DNA of 64,000 nt from Rubellimicrobium aerolatum (GTDB lineage: Bacteria; Pseudomonadota; Alphaproteobacteria; Rhodobacterales; Rhodobacteraceae), in NCBI RefSeq assembly GCF_017872975.1, contig NZ_JAGGJP010000009.1, forward strand, positions 79,349 through 143,348, written 5' to 3'. Position numbers and translations under genes: made by a program. The notes beneath the pieces were generated by a model. It saw only the letters and a program-made list of their open reading frames with translations. It was not told the DNA's origin and did no database searches. Of this stretch, positions 56,513 through 64,000 are shown piece by piece. Positions within the stretch are counted from its first letter, which is position 1. Each line of letters starts with the position of its first letter.

Positions 56513-57166
56513 ATGCCCGCCCCCTTCGACGCGGTCATCTTCGACCTCGACGGCACGCTCATCGACACCGAATCGCTCTGCAACGCCGCCGGGGTGGAGG
56601 CCTGCGTCAACCTGGGCTTCCCCGTCTCGCTCGCCTTCTTCGAGACCCTGGCCGGCATCGACGACCGCACCCGCGCCCGGCTGATCGAGGAGCACGTGGG
56701 CGCCACCGTGGAGCTCGGAGCCTTCCTTTCCGAATGGGACCGGCTCTGCACGCTTCGCTTCGCCCAAGGAATCCCCATCAAGCCCGGCGCGGTGGACCTG
56801 CTCACCCGACTCAACGCGGCCGGCCTTCCCTTGGCCCTGGCCACGTCCTCGCGACGGACTCCCGCCGAGGAGAAGATCGCGGCGGCCAACCTCGGCCACC
56901 ACTTCCGCACCCTCGTCACCTTCGACGACGTGGCCGCGCCCAAGCCCGCGCCAGACCCCTACCTCCTCGCCGCCGAGCGGCTCGGCGCCGCCCCTGCCCG
57001 CTGCCTCGCCTTCGAGGACAGCGAGACCGGCGCCCGCTCCGCCCGCGCGGCAGGGCTGACGGTGGTGCAGATCCCCGACATCCACCCGACCAAGGGCGCC
57101 CACGCCCATCATGTCGCGCCCACGCTTCTCGACGGCGCGGCCTGGGCGGGGATCCTCGCCTCCTAG
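56513..57166 (+). CDS. HAD-family phosphatase (beta-phosphoglucomutase-like)
   Basis: The 217-residue protein has motif I VIFDLDGTLIDTE (Asp nucleophile about residue 9 and general acid two residues later), motif II ALATSSRRTPAEEK, and motif III/IV KPAPDPYLLAAERLG with CLAFEDSETGARSARAAG. This is the pattern of the beta-PGM/phosphonatase-like HAD group. The substrate is not predictable. It lies 63 bases after the nucleotidase in the same direction and may be co-transcribed. Confidence 0.9.
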   Translation: MPAPFDAVIFDLDGTLIDTESLCNAAGVEACVNLGFPVSLAFFETLAGIDDRTRARLIEEHVGATVELGAFLSEWDRLCTLRFAQGIPIKPGAVDLLTRLNAAGLPLALATSSRRTPAEEKIAAANLGHHFRTLVTFDDVAAPKPAPDPYLLAAERLGAAPARCLAFEDSETGARSARAAGLTVVQIPDIHPTKGAHAHHVAPTLLDGAAWAGILAS

Positions 57167-57457
57167 GGCGGCGGGCTCTCCATCGGCCGCCCGTCGTGGG
57201 TCAGCCGATCGGGCCCCGTCGCGAGTCCCAAACGGTTTCCGCGACTGTCCGACTGGCCCGCCAGCCCCCACGACGCGCGTCCGCCCCCCTCCGACAGCCC
57301 CCACGACGGCACCGGCCGCGCCGGCTCGCTGCGGACCTGCGGATGCGTCGGACACAGATGCACGCCATCCCCAAATCATCCCCGCCCCACGGGGAAAACC
57401 CCCGGAGCGCGCGGCCCACGGGGGTTCGGGTCGTTCAGGCTGTCGCGGCGGAAGGGC

Positions 57458-57664
57458 TCAGAGGAGCCCTTCGCGTTGCAGCTTCTTGCGGGCGAGCTTG
57501 CGCTGGCGACGGATCGCCTCGGCCTTCTCGCGAGCTTTCTTCTCGGACGGCTTCTCGAAATGCTGCTTGAGCTTCATTTCGCGGAACACGCCTTCGCGCT
57601 GCAACTTCTTCTTGAGCGCGCGGAGCGCCTGGTCGACGTTGTTATCGCGGACGGAGACCTGCAT
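57458..57664 (-). CDS. rpsU: 30S ribosomal protein S21
   Basis: The 68-residue basic protein has the S21 sequence [40 protein letters not shown] and a C-terminal Lys/Arg-rich tail ([17 protein letters not shown]). It binds the 16S rRNA near the anti-Shine-Dalgarno end. ATG at 57664 is the family start. AAGGGCTC (57452-57459) and GAGCCCTT (57464-57471) form a hairpin across the stop codon that may end or protect the message. The 291 bases between it and the convergent HAD gene contain nothing else I can support. Confidence 0.96.
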   Translation of the reverse strand: MQVSVRDNNVDQALRALKKKLQREGVFREMKLKQHFEKPSEKKAREKAEAIRRQRKLARKKLQREGLL

Positions 57665-57774
57665 GTGGTTGTCACCACCTTTCCGGGTAAGAGTTTCGCA
57701 TGGCAATGCAGGAGGCCCGGCCTATAGCAAGGGGGACGCGGCCTGTCCAGCCGCGCATGAGGGGGACGAGACAG

Positions 57775-58485
57775 ATGACCGACGACGATCCGGCCACCGA
57801 TTTCGGCACCGACCCCACGCGCGGGGCGCTGCTCAAGGCGATCCTGCCGCACGTCCCCTTCGAGGGCTGGTCCGACCGCGCCTTCGCAGCCGCCGCCCGC
57901 GAGGCCGAGGTCACGCTGGCCGAGGCGCAGGCCGCCGCCCCGCGCGGCGCGCTCGACCTCGCCGTGGAATGGCACCGGCAGGGCGACCGCCGGATGCTGC
58001 GCGCCCTTCACGACGCCGACCCGTCCACCTTGCGGATGCGTGACCGCATCGCCTTCGCCCTCAAGGCCCGGATGCAGGCGCTCCCCGAACGCGAGGCGCT
58101 GCGCCGCTCCGCCTCGCTCTTCGCGCTTCCCTCCCACGCCGCCCTGGGCGCGCGCCTCCTTTGGGAAACCGCCGACGCCATCTGGACCGCTCTCGGGGAC
58201 TCGTCGCGCGACGGCAACTGGTATTCCAAGCGGGCGACGCTCGCGGCGGTGCTGGCTTCCGTCGTGCTCTACCGCCTGAGCGACGACTCCCCCCGGCTCG
58301 AACGCACGAATGCCTTCATCGACCGCCGCATCGACGGCGTCATGGCCTTCGAGAAGTGGAAGGCCGAGGCCCGCGACAACCCCATGCTGCGCCCCCTCGC
58401 CCGCCCCCTGGGCTGGATCATGGGGCAGATCCGCGCCCCGGGCCGCCCCGCCGACCTCCCCGGCGGCTGGCGGCAGGAAGACTGA
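57775..58485 (+). CDS. COQ9 family protein
   Basis: The 236-residue protein matches COQ9: LKAILPHVPFEGWSDRAFAA near the N-terminus, an AVEWHRQGDRRM segment, and the C-terminal conserved region ANWYSKRATLAAVL-like DGNWYSKRATLAAVLASVVL and FIDRRIDGVMAFEKWKAE. COQ9 binds isoprenoid lipids and supports ubiquinone synthesis by presenting precursors to hydroxylases. It starts at ATG 57775 and is followed after 22 bases by the quinone oxidoreductase. Confidence 0.92.
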   Translation: MTDDDPATDFGTDPTRGALLKAILPHVPFEGWSDRAFAAAAREAEVTLAEAQAAAPRGALDLAVEWHRQGDRRMLRALHDADPSTLRMRDRIAFALKARMQALPEREALRRSASLFALPSHAALGARLLWETADAIWTALGDSSRDGNWYSKRATLAAVLASVVLYRLSDDSPRLERTNAFIDRRIDGVMAFEKWKAEARDNPMLRPLARPLGWIMGQIRAPGRPADLPGGWRQED

Positions 58486-58507
58486 CACGGAAGGACCGAC
58501 GACTCCC

Positions 58508-59479
58508 ATGCGCGCCATCGAGATCAGCCGCCCCGGCGGCCCCGAGGTCCTGACCCTGACCGATCGCCCCCTCCCCGAGCCCGGCCCCGGCGAGGTCCGC
58601 CTCCGCCTCGGCTATGCCGGGGTGAACCGCCCCGACGCCCTCCAGCGCGCCGGCGGCTACGCACCGCCCCCCGGCGCCTCCGACCTCCCCGGCCTCGAAG
58701 GCGCGGGCTGGGTAGACGCACTCGGTCCGGGCGTGACCGATGTCGCCTTGGGCGATCCGGTCTGCGCCCTCCTCCCCGGCGGCGGCTACGCCGACTACGC
58801 CCTCGCCCCCGCAGCCCACTGCCTTCCCGTCCCCCCCGGCCTCTCGCTCGCGCAGGCGGCGGCCCTGCCGGAGACCTTCTTCACCGTCTGGTCCAACGTG
58901 TTCCAGCGCGGAGGCCTGAAAGGCGGCGAACGCTTCCTCGTCCACGGCGGCGCCTCCGGCATCGGCACCACCGCGATCCAGTTGGCCCATGCCCTCGGCG
59001 CGCGGGTCTGGGCGACCGCCGGAGGCCCCGACCGTGCCCGCGCCTGCGAATCCCTGGGCGCCGAGCGCGGCATCGACCGGCACACGGAGGACTTCGTGGA
59101 GATCCTGCGCGCCGAAGGGGGTGCCGACGTGATCCTCGACATGGTGGGCGGCCCCTACCTGCCGCGCAACCTCAAGGCGCTCGCCGACGACGGCCGCCTC
59201 GTCCAGATCGCCTTCCTGCAAGGTCCGAAATCCGAGATCGACCTCAACCAGGTCATGCGCCGTCGCCTGACGATCACAGGCTCCACGCTTCGCCCCCAGT
59301 CCGTCGCACAAAAGGCCGCCATCGCCGAGAGCCTCCGCCGCGAGGTCTGGCCTCTCCTCGCCTCCGGCCGGGTCCGCCCCGTCATGGACGCCGAGTTCCC
59401 GCTGGAACAGGCCGCCGAGGCGCACCGTCGCCTCGAATCCAACGGCGTCGTCGGCAAGATCGTCCTCCGCATCGCCTGA
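58508..59479 (+). CDS. NAD(P)H:quinone oxidoreductase (zinc-free MDR family)
   Basis: The 323-residue protein is a PIG3/Qor-type medium-chain reductase. It has GYAGVNRPDALQRAGGYAPP at the N-terminal substrate domain, LPETFFTVWSNVFQRGGLKG, and the nucleotide-binding VHGGASGIGTTAIQLAHALG (AXXGXXG-type). No zinc ligands are present. It reduces quinones with NADPH; the native substrate is unknown. It lies directly after the COQ9 gene. Confidence 0.9.
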   Translation: MRAIEISRPGGPEVLTLTDRPLPEPGPGEVRLRLGYAGVNRPDALQRAGGYAPPPGASDLPGLEGAGWVDALGPGVTDVALGDPVCALLPGGGYADYALAPAAHCLPVPPGLSLAQAAALPETFFTVWSNVFQRGGLKGGERFLVHGGASGIGTTAIQLAHALGARVWATAGGPDRARACESLGAERGIDRHTEDFVEILRAEGGADVILDMVGGPYLPRNLKALADDGRLVQIAFLQGPKSEIDLNQVMRRRLTITGSTLRPQSVAQKAAIAESLRREVWPLLASGRVRPVMDAEFPLEQAAEAHRRLESNGVVGKIVLRIA

Positions 59480-59542
59480 TGCAGGCCTTGGCGCTCCGCC
59501 CCGGGGCGCTAGGTCCCGCCTCCCGACGCCAAGGAGGCCATC

Positions 59543-59761
59543 ATGGCAGGCACCAACGAGGACAGCGACTCCGCCAATCCCGGCGGGATGTTCGCCGACA
59601 AGGGCTCGCCCGAGAACGGCAAGAGCACCGACTGGATCGAAGGCGCAGGCATGGGCGGCACCCCCGCCCAGGACCACGCCGACAAGCGTGGCAAGGCCGG
59701 GCGCGGCATGGTGGACAGCCACGGCCCGCTCGAAGGCAACACCGACACCCCCAGCCAGTGA
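59543..59761 (+). CDS. Small hydrophilic protein, unknown function
   Basis: The 72-residue protein (MAGTNEDSDSANPGGMFADK) is Gly/Asp/Asn-rich, without hydrophobic core, and probably disordered. AGGAGG lies eight bases before the ATG. A similar small hydrophilic gene follows after ten bases. The composition recalls hydrophilin or stress-type peptides but no family is recognised. Confidence 0.6.
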   Translation: MAGTNEDSDSANPGGMFADKGSPENGKSTDWIEGAGMGGTPAQDHADKRGKAGRGMVDSHGPLEGNTDTPSQ

Positions 59762-59771
59762 GGATCGATCC

Positions 59772-59966
59772 ATGAGCCGAGTCGACACCGCCTCCGGCCT
59801 CGGCGGAGGCCAACTGACCGAGAATCCCGCCAAGCCCTCCCCCGAAGGCGGCTCCCAGCCCCCGACGAACGAGCCCCTCCCCTCCTCCGGCTCCCTGCAC
59901 GAGCCGCAGGACGACACCATCCACGAATCCGGCAAGTCCGAGAAGGGCCGCACCAAGCCCGACTGA
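59772..59966 (+). CDS. Small hydrophilic protein, unknown function
   Basis: The 64-residue protein (MSRVDTASGLGGGQLTENPA) is Pro/Ser/Gly/Glu-rich and predicted disordered, ending GKSEKGRTKPD. It follows the 59543 gene closely and is likely co-transcribed. A GC-rich stem GGGGACGCC/GGCGTCCCC at 59977-60001 lies 10 bases after the stop and may terminate transcription. Confidence 0.58.
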   Translation: MSRVDTASGLGGGQLTENPAKPSPEGGSQPPTNEPLPSSGSLHEPQDDTIHESGKSEKGRTKPD

Positions 59967-60088
59967 CCGCCGCGCCGGGGACGCCCGAATGCGGCGTCCC
60001 CGTGACGCAATCGGTCGGTTTTCCCCTGTCGCTTGGTTTTCGGGCGGGCTAACACCCACTCCGACAGATCATCCAGGGAGCGCTGCCC

Positions 60089-60847
60089 ATGAAGGTCCTC
60101 GTGCCGGTCAAGCGCGTGATCGACTACAACGTGAAGGTCCGCGTGCGCGCGGACGGCTCGGGCGTCGATCTCGCCAACGTCAAGATGTCGATGAACCCCT
60201 TCGACGAGATCGCCGTCGAGGAGGCGATCCGCCTCAAGGAGGCCGGGGTCGCGACCGAGGTTGTCGCCGTCTCCATCGGCGTGAAACAGGCGCAGGAGAC
60301 GCTCCGCACTGCGCTCGCCATGGGCGCCGACCGCGCGATCCTCGTGGTCGCCTCCGAGGACGTCCACCAGGACATCGAGCCGCTCGCCGTCGCCAAGATC
60401 CTCGCCGGCGTCGTCAAGGAGGAGGAGCCCTCCCTCGTCCTCTGCGGCAAGCAGGCCATCGACAACGACATGAACGCCACCGGCCAGATGCTGGCCGCCC
60501 TCCTCGGCTGGGCGCAGGCCACCTTCGCCTCCGAGCTGAAGGTCGAGGGCGGGCAGGCGACCGTGACGCGCGAGGTGGACGGCGGCCTCCAGTCGATCCA
60601 GGTCCGGCTCCCGGCGGTCGTCACCGTGGACCTGCGGATGAACGAGCCGCGCTACGCCTCGCTGCCGAACATCATGAAGGCCAAGAAGAAGCCGATGGAG
60701 GAGAAGTCCCCCGCCGACTACGGCGTGGACACCGCCCCCCGGCTGACGGTGCTCCGGACCACCGAGCCTGCGACCCGCAAGGCGGGCGTGATGGCCAGGT
60801 CGGTCGATGAACTCGTGGACATGATCAAGGGCGCGGGGCTGGTCTGA
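60089..60847 (+). CDS. etfB: Electron transfer flavoprotein beta subunit
   Basis: The 252-residue protein has [40 protein letters not shown] and the ETF-beta signature [20 protein letters not shown] with [20 protein letters not shown]. It holds AMP and, with the alpha subunit, passes electrons from acyl-CoA and other dehydrogenases to ETF-ubiquinone oxidoreductase. Its stop overlaps the etfA start (TGATG). Confidence 0.97.
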   Translation: MKVLVPVKRVIDYNVKVRVRADGSGVDLANVKMSMNPFDEIAVEEAIRLKEAGVATEVVAVSIGVKQAQETLRTALAMGADRAILVVASEDVHQDIEPLAVAKILAGVVKEEEPSLVLCGKQAIDNDMNATGQMLAALLGWAQATFASELKVEGGQATVTREVDGGLQSIQVRLPAVVTVDLRMNEPRYASLPNIMKAKKKPMEEKSPADYGVDTAPRLTVLRTTEPATRKAGVMARSVDELVDMIKGAGLV

Positions 60848-61773
60848 TGGCAACTCTCCTTCTTGCGGACGTGACCGACGGCAAGCTGGCGACCGACGCC
60901 GTCGCCAAGGCCCTCACCGCCGTGGCCCCGCTGGGCGAGGTTCACCTCCTCGTCGCGGGCCAGGGCGGCGACGCGGCGGCGGCCGAGGCCGCGACGCTCC
61001 AGGGCGTGACCAAGGTCCTCTTCGCCCCCGACCACGCCCTCTGCCACGCGCTGGCCGAGCCTACGGCGGCCCTCCTCGTGGCGCTCGCCCCCAGCTACTC
61101 CCACCTCGCCGCGCCCTCCACGGCGGATGCCAAGAACATCCTGCCCCGCGTGGCCGCGCTTCTCGACGTCATGGTGATCTCGGACGTCACCGCGATCAGC
61201 GACGCGGAGACCTTCGAGCGGCCCATCTACGCCGGCAACGCCATCCAGACGGTGCGCTCCTCCGACCCGATCAAGGTCCTGACCATCCGCACCGCCGGCT
61301 TCGCCGCCGCCTCCACGGGCAACGCCGCCCCGGTGGAGACCGTGCCCGGCGCGCAGGACCCCGGCCTGTCGCAATGGCTGGAGGATCGCACCGCCCATTC
61401 CGGCCGCCCGGAGCTGACCTCGGCCCCGGTCGTCGTCTCGGGCGGGCGCGGCATCGGCTCCAAGGAGGGCTTCGAGATCGTCGAGGCCCTTGCCGACAAG
61501 CTCGGGGCCGCCGTGGGCGCCTCCCGCGCGGCGGTGGACGCCGGCTACGCCCCCAACGACTGGCAGGTGGGCCAGACCGGCAAGGTGGTCGCCCCCAACC
61601 TCTACGTCGCGCTCGGCATCTCCGGCGCCATCCAGCACCTCGCGGGCATGAAGGACTCCAAGTTCATCGTCGCCATCAACAAGGACGCCGAGGCCCCCAT
61701 CTTCCAGGTCGCCGACTTCGGCCTCGTGGCCGACCTGTTCACGGCCGTGCCGGAGCTGACCGAAAAGCTGTAA
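60847..61773 (+). CDS. etfA: Electron transfer flavoprotein alpha subunit
   Basis: The 308-residue protein has the FAD-binding C-terminal domain with [60 protein letters not shown] and [20 protein letters not shown], the ETF-alpha signature. It is translationally coupled to etfB. A stem at 61799-61827 follows. Confidence 0.97.
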   Translation: MATLLLADVTDGKLATDAVAKALTAVAPLGEVHLLVAGQGGDAAAAEAATLQGVTKVLFAPDHALCHALAEPTAALLVALAPSYSHLAAPSTADAKNILPRVAALLDVMVISDVTAISDAETFERPIYAGNAIQTVRSSDPIKVLTIRTAGFAAASTGNAAPVETVPGAQDPGLSQWLEDRTAHSGRPELTSAPVVVSGGRGIGSKEGFEIVEALADKLGAAVGASRAAVDAGYAPNDWQVGQTGKVVAPNLYVALGISGAIQHLAGMKDSKFIVAINKDAEAPIFQVADFGLVADLFTAVPELTEKL

Positions 61774-61798
61774 AGCCGCCCACGCCGAACCCGGCCTC

Positions 61799-61827
61799 GC
61801 GGCCGCGCCCGACAGGGGCGCGGCCGC
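61799..61827. terminator. Stem-loop between convergent genes
   Basis: GCGGCCGCGCCC (61799-61810) pairs perfectly with GGGCGCGGCCGC (61816-61827) over a GACAG loop. It lies 25 bases after etfA and 16 bases before the end of the convergent DUF6473-like gene. No T run follows, so termination strength is uncertain. Confidence 0.55.
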
Positions 61828-61843
61828 GTCCGCTTCGATCCCA

Positions 61844-62602
61844 TCAGGAGGCCGCGACCGCGGCCCGAGCTTCCTCCAGGCAGGCCCGCACCGGCCCCAC
61901 GAGCGCCGCCGCCACCGCGCGATGCGCGTCCTCGCCCATCCCCACCCCGGGCAGCGCCACCACACCGGCCACGCGCGGCCGCAGCGCCTCCACCATCCCC
62001 TCCGTCACCGTGACGGGCTCGCCGCCCCCCTCCTCCGGCCGCCACAGCAGCACCACGCGCGGCCCCACCAGATCCAGGAACCCCCGCATCCGCGCGATCC
62101 AGGCGATCCGCAACTCCTCCCGCACGATGTCGAACCGGTCCGGCGCCGCCTCCCGCAGTCCGCGCAGCAGGTGCCCGGTGAAGCAGACCTCCGCGAAGTC
62201 CATCTCCGGGAACAAGGCCCGCAGCACCGGCGAGGCGCGCAGGAAGCGGTCGTTCCGCCGGGGATGCACCGAATAGAGCCGGTTCGACAGGTTTCCCACC
62301 CCCACGGCTTCCAGCACCACCGCCCGCGCGCCCCGGCAGGCCGCCATCGCCTCGCCATCGGCCAGGAACGCCTCCACCGAGGCGCCGGGCTGGCCGAGGT
62401 TCACGCAGACCTCGCCCAGCTCCGCCTCCAGCAGCGCCGGGAACGGCTCCGCCACCCCGCGCCCCAGCGTCAGGCCGCCTCCCACCGCCGCCACGTAATC
62501 GCCATCGAGCCTTCGCTCGGGCCCCCGGAACAGCAGCCGCGATGCGCCATAACGGCATGGCGCAAGCCCCGATCCGGCCCATATGGACCTGTCGTGCTTC
62601 AT
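61844..62602 (-). CDS. DUF6473-like protein
   Basis: The 252-residue protein starts at ATG 62602 ([20 protein letters not shown]); a GTG seven codons upstream is an alternative. It contains [38 protein letters not shown] segments, [18 protein letters not shown] and [12 protein letters not shown], which I associate with the Rhodobacteraceae DUF6473 proteins, possibly SGNH-hydrolase- or sulphotransferase-like in fold. Catalytic function is unknown. It is convergent with etfA and divergent from the dehydrogenase gene. Confidence 0.75.
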   Translation of the reverse strand: MKHDRSIWAGSGLAPCRYGASRLLFRGPERRLDGDYVAAVGGGLTLGRGVAEPFPALLEAELGEVCVNLGQPGASVEAFLADGEAMAACRGARAVVLEAVGVGNLSNRLYSVHPRRNDRFLRASPVLRALFPEMDFAEVCFTGHLLRGLREAAPDRFDIVREELRIAWIARMRGFLDLVGPRVVLLWRPEEGGGEPVTVTEGMVEALRPRVAGVVALPGVGMGEDAHRAVAAALVGPVRACLEEARAAVAAS

Positions 62603-62755
62603 GGTCCCCACCACGAATATGTTCACCCGTGGGGCAGGATCGCGGCCAAACCTTGCCAAAGCCCTAAGCCTCGACTTGTCGCGATCCGCCCACGCCCCTT
62701 GCGCGGCTCGTCCCCCTCGCCCATGCTGCACGGCGGCATGAGAGGGGGAACGGCG

Positions 62756-63631
62756 ATGGCGGTCGAACGGGTGGGCGTCGTGGGCGCGGGCCAGATGGGC
62801 AACGGCATCGCCCATGTCTTCGCACTCGCCGGTTGCGAGGTGCTGCTCACCGACACCAGCCCCGAGGCGCTGGCCGCCGCGCCCCAGGTCATCGCCAGGA
62901 ACCTCGACCGGCAGGTCGCCAAGGGCACCATCACCGCCGAGGCCAAGGCCCAGGCGCTCGCCCGCGTGATCCCCACGCGCGAACTCGCGCTCCTCGGCCA
63001 AACCGACCTCGTGATCGAGGCCGCGACCGAGCGCGAACCGGTCAAGACCGCGATCTTCGAATCGCTCGTCCCCCACCTCGCGCCCCACACGATCCTCGCG
63101 ACCAACACCTCGTCGATCTCGATCACCCGCCTCGCCTCGCGCACCGACCGGCCCGAGAAGTTCCTGGGCGTCCATTTCATGAACCCGGTGCCTCTCATGC
63201 AGCTCGTGGAGCTGATCCGGGGCATCGCCACCGACGACGCGACCTTCGACACGGCGATCGCCATCGTCGAACGGCTGGGCAAGACCGCCTCGGTCGCGCA
63301 GGACTTCCCCGCCTTCATCGTCAACCGCGTGCTCATCCCCATGATCAACGAGGCGGTCTACACCCTCTACGAGGGCGTGGGCACCGTGACCTCTATCGAC
63401 ACGGCGATGCGCCTTGGCGCGAACCACCCCATGGGACCGCTGGAGCTTGCCGACTTCATCGGCCTCGACACCTGCCTCGCCATCATGAACGTCCTGCACG
63501 ACGGCTTCGCGGACACCAAGTACCGCCCCTGCCCGCTGCTGACGAAATACGTCGAGGCCGGCTGGCTCGGCCGCAAGGCGGGGCGCGGCTTCTACGACTA
63601 TCGGACCGGAACGCCGGTCCCGACGCGGTGA
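62756..63631 (+). CDS. 3-hydroxybutyryl-CoA dehydrogenase
   Basis: The 291-residue enzyme oxidises (S)-3-hydroxyacyl-CoA with NAD. It has the Rossmann motif VGVVGAGQMGNGIAHVFALA, ATNTSSISITRLASRTDRPE, FLGVHFMNPVPLMQLVELI with the catalytic His/Asn region, and the C-terminal DFPAFIVNRVLIPMINEAVY and MGPLELADFIGLDTCLAIMN. The nearby etfBA genes fit a role in short-chain acyl-CoA or butyrate/PHB metabolism. Confidence 0.94.
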   Translation: MAVERVGVVGAGQMGNGIAHVFALAGCEVLLTDTSPEALAAAPQVIARNLDRQVAKGTITAEAKAQALARVIPTRELALLGQTDLVIEAATEREPVKTAIFESLVPHLAPHTILATNTSSISITRLASRTDRPEKFLGVHFMNPVPLMQLVELIRGIATDDATFDTAIAIVERLGKTASVAQDFPAFIVNRVLIPMINEAVYTLYEGVGTVTSIDTAMRLGANHPMGPLELADFIGLDTCLAIMNVLHDGFADTKYRPCPLLTKYVEAGWLGRKAGRGFYDYRTGTPVPTR

Positions 63632-63784
63632 AGGTAGCTTGCAGGCATAGAAAGCCGACCTGGCATCCACCTTGCTGCTCGACGCATCTCGACGCATCGC
63701 AAGAACATCCGGTCGAGCCTATCACGAACCAGAGACGCGCAACGGAGCAGCGAAATTAATCTTCCCGAAATCGAGCACCTTTCG

Positions 63785-63905
63785 ATGATCGGTCCGCCAG
63801 TGCCTTCGATTCATCTCATAAGGATCGCCATTCTCGCTGGCTTCCTTGGCGGAAGTTCTGGCTTCCTTCGGGCCGATGAACAAACCTCGCAAAGCGATTA
63901 TCTCG
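63785..63905 (+). pseudogene. Possible secreted-protein gene cut by an IS
   Basis: From ATG 63785 the frame reads MIGPPVPSIHLIRIAILAGF and then GGSSGFLRADEQTSQSDYLV, a plausible signal peptide with cleavage near FLRA-DEQ. The IS-like end begins at 63906, so the rest of the gene would be displaced. No strong ribosome site precedes the ATG. The stretch 63632-63905 has clearly lower GC than the host genes on its left, as in acquired DNA. Low confidence. Confidence 0.35.
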
Positions 63906-64000
63906 TGACCTGCTGCCCGTTTTCTGGACCGCGCCGAGCTGGACTTTTCCAGTTTAGGCTTGGGCCGAGGAGACGGAGAGAGACCATGAAGAGATCGAAG
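63906..64000 (+). mobile_element. Left end of an IS3-family-like insertion sequence
   Basis: TGACCTGCTGCCCGTTTTCT at 63906-63925 followed by GGACCG resembles the terminal inverted repeat of IS3-family elements common in Alphaproteobacteria. About 80 bases later, after GGAGACGGAGAG, an ATG opens a frame MKRSK, the usual start of the orfA transposase of that group. Only this end is in the window. Confidence 0.6.
63986..64000 (+). CDS. Transposase orfA, first five codons
   Basis: The frame starts ATG AAG AGA TCG AAG (MKRSK) and leaves the window. IS3-family OrfA proteins often start with MKRSK/R followed by FTEAQI. The purine-rich GGAGACGGAGAG upstream is a good ribosome site. Identification depends on context. 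Confidence 0.5.

Noticed and set aside
58418..60853. Long minus-strand frame opposite the oxidoreductase and etfB genes
   Set aside because: It crosses three plus-strand genes and intergenic DNA and has no recognisable domain.
1..64000. CRISPR array
   Set aside because: No regularly spaced identical repeats of 25-40 bases were seen; the repeats found are two to three copies or inverted.

Overview
The window comes from a high-GC alphaproteobacterium, most probably a Rhodobacterales (Rhodobacteraceae) chromosome. This rests on the host genes to the right (hemC/hemE/hemF, a membrane-anchored cytochrome c of the CycM type, yejABEF, a COQ9-family gene, etfBA, rpsU), on strong G/C third-position bias, and on overlapping ATGA gene junctions. 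No taxonomic search was possible, so the assignment is an inference.

Positions 1 to about 35.7 kb are the right-hand part of a siphovirus-like (lambda-type) prophage whose left end lies outside the window. On the minus strand, in transcription order: terminase small and large subunits, gpW-like joiner, portal, protease/major-capsid fusion, DUF2190 protein, head-tail completion proteins, tail tube, tail chaperones joined by a -1 frameshift, tape measure, and tail-tip genes (18.4 kb down to 0.3 kb). Next come a possible late regulator, an SF3 helicase/primase, a Bro-N antirepressor-like gene under a C4-type antisense leader RNA, a BrnT/BrnA toxin-antitoxin pair facing the other way, a DUF3310 gene, a Toprim primase and small early genes (18.7-27.0 kb). 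The immunity region (27.4-30.1 kb) holds a Cro-like gene, an S24-type CI repressor and a translationally coupled membrane-protein module, bracketed by two clusters of the same operator core (CGCA-N3-TGCG). A rightward operon of small genes (30.1-34.2 kb) leads to a large serine recombinase whose reading frame ends inside a tRNA-Met(CAT) gene at 35.7 kb, the attachment junction.

From 35.7 to 63.6 kb the DNA is ordinary chromosome: an FAD-linked oxidase, haem synthesis genes (hemC, hemE, hemF), a LysE-type exporter, rsmC-like, clpS, a D,D-carboxypeptidase with SPOR domain, a Yej-type peptide ABC transporter, cycM, pheA, nudC, a nucleotidase, two HAD hydrolases, rpsU, COQ9-like, a quinone oxidoreductase, etfBA and a 3-hydroxyacyl-CoA dehydrogenase. 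A repeated intergenic element occurs three times around the hem genes. The last about 370 bases are visibly less GC-rich and appear to hold the start of a secreted-protein gene interrupted at about 63,906 by the left end of an IS3-like insertion sequence.

The most notable observations are: (1) a C4-like antisense RNA whose two antisense segments match the leader and the ribosome-binding site of the gene just before a Bro-N gene, recalling the c4-icd-ant order of phage P1; (2) a textbook G GGA AAC frameshift site in the tail chaperone gene; (3) a repressor-coupled membrane/coiled-coil gene trio that is a candidate superinfection-exclusion or defence module; (4) the operator code shared by two control regions; (5) the recombinase stop codon supplied by the tRNA anticodon loop.
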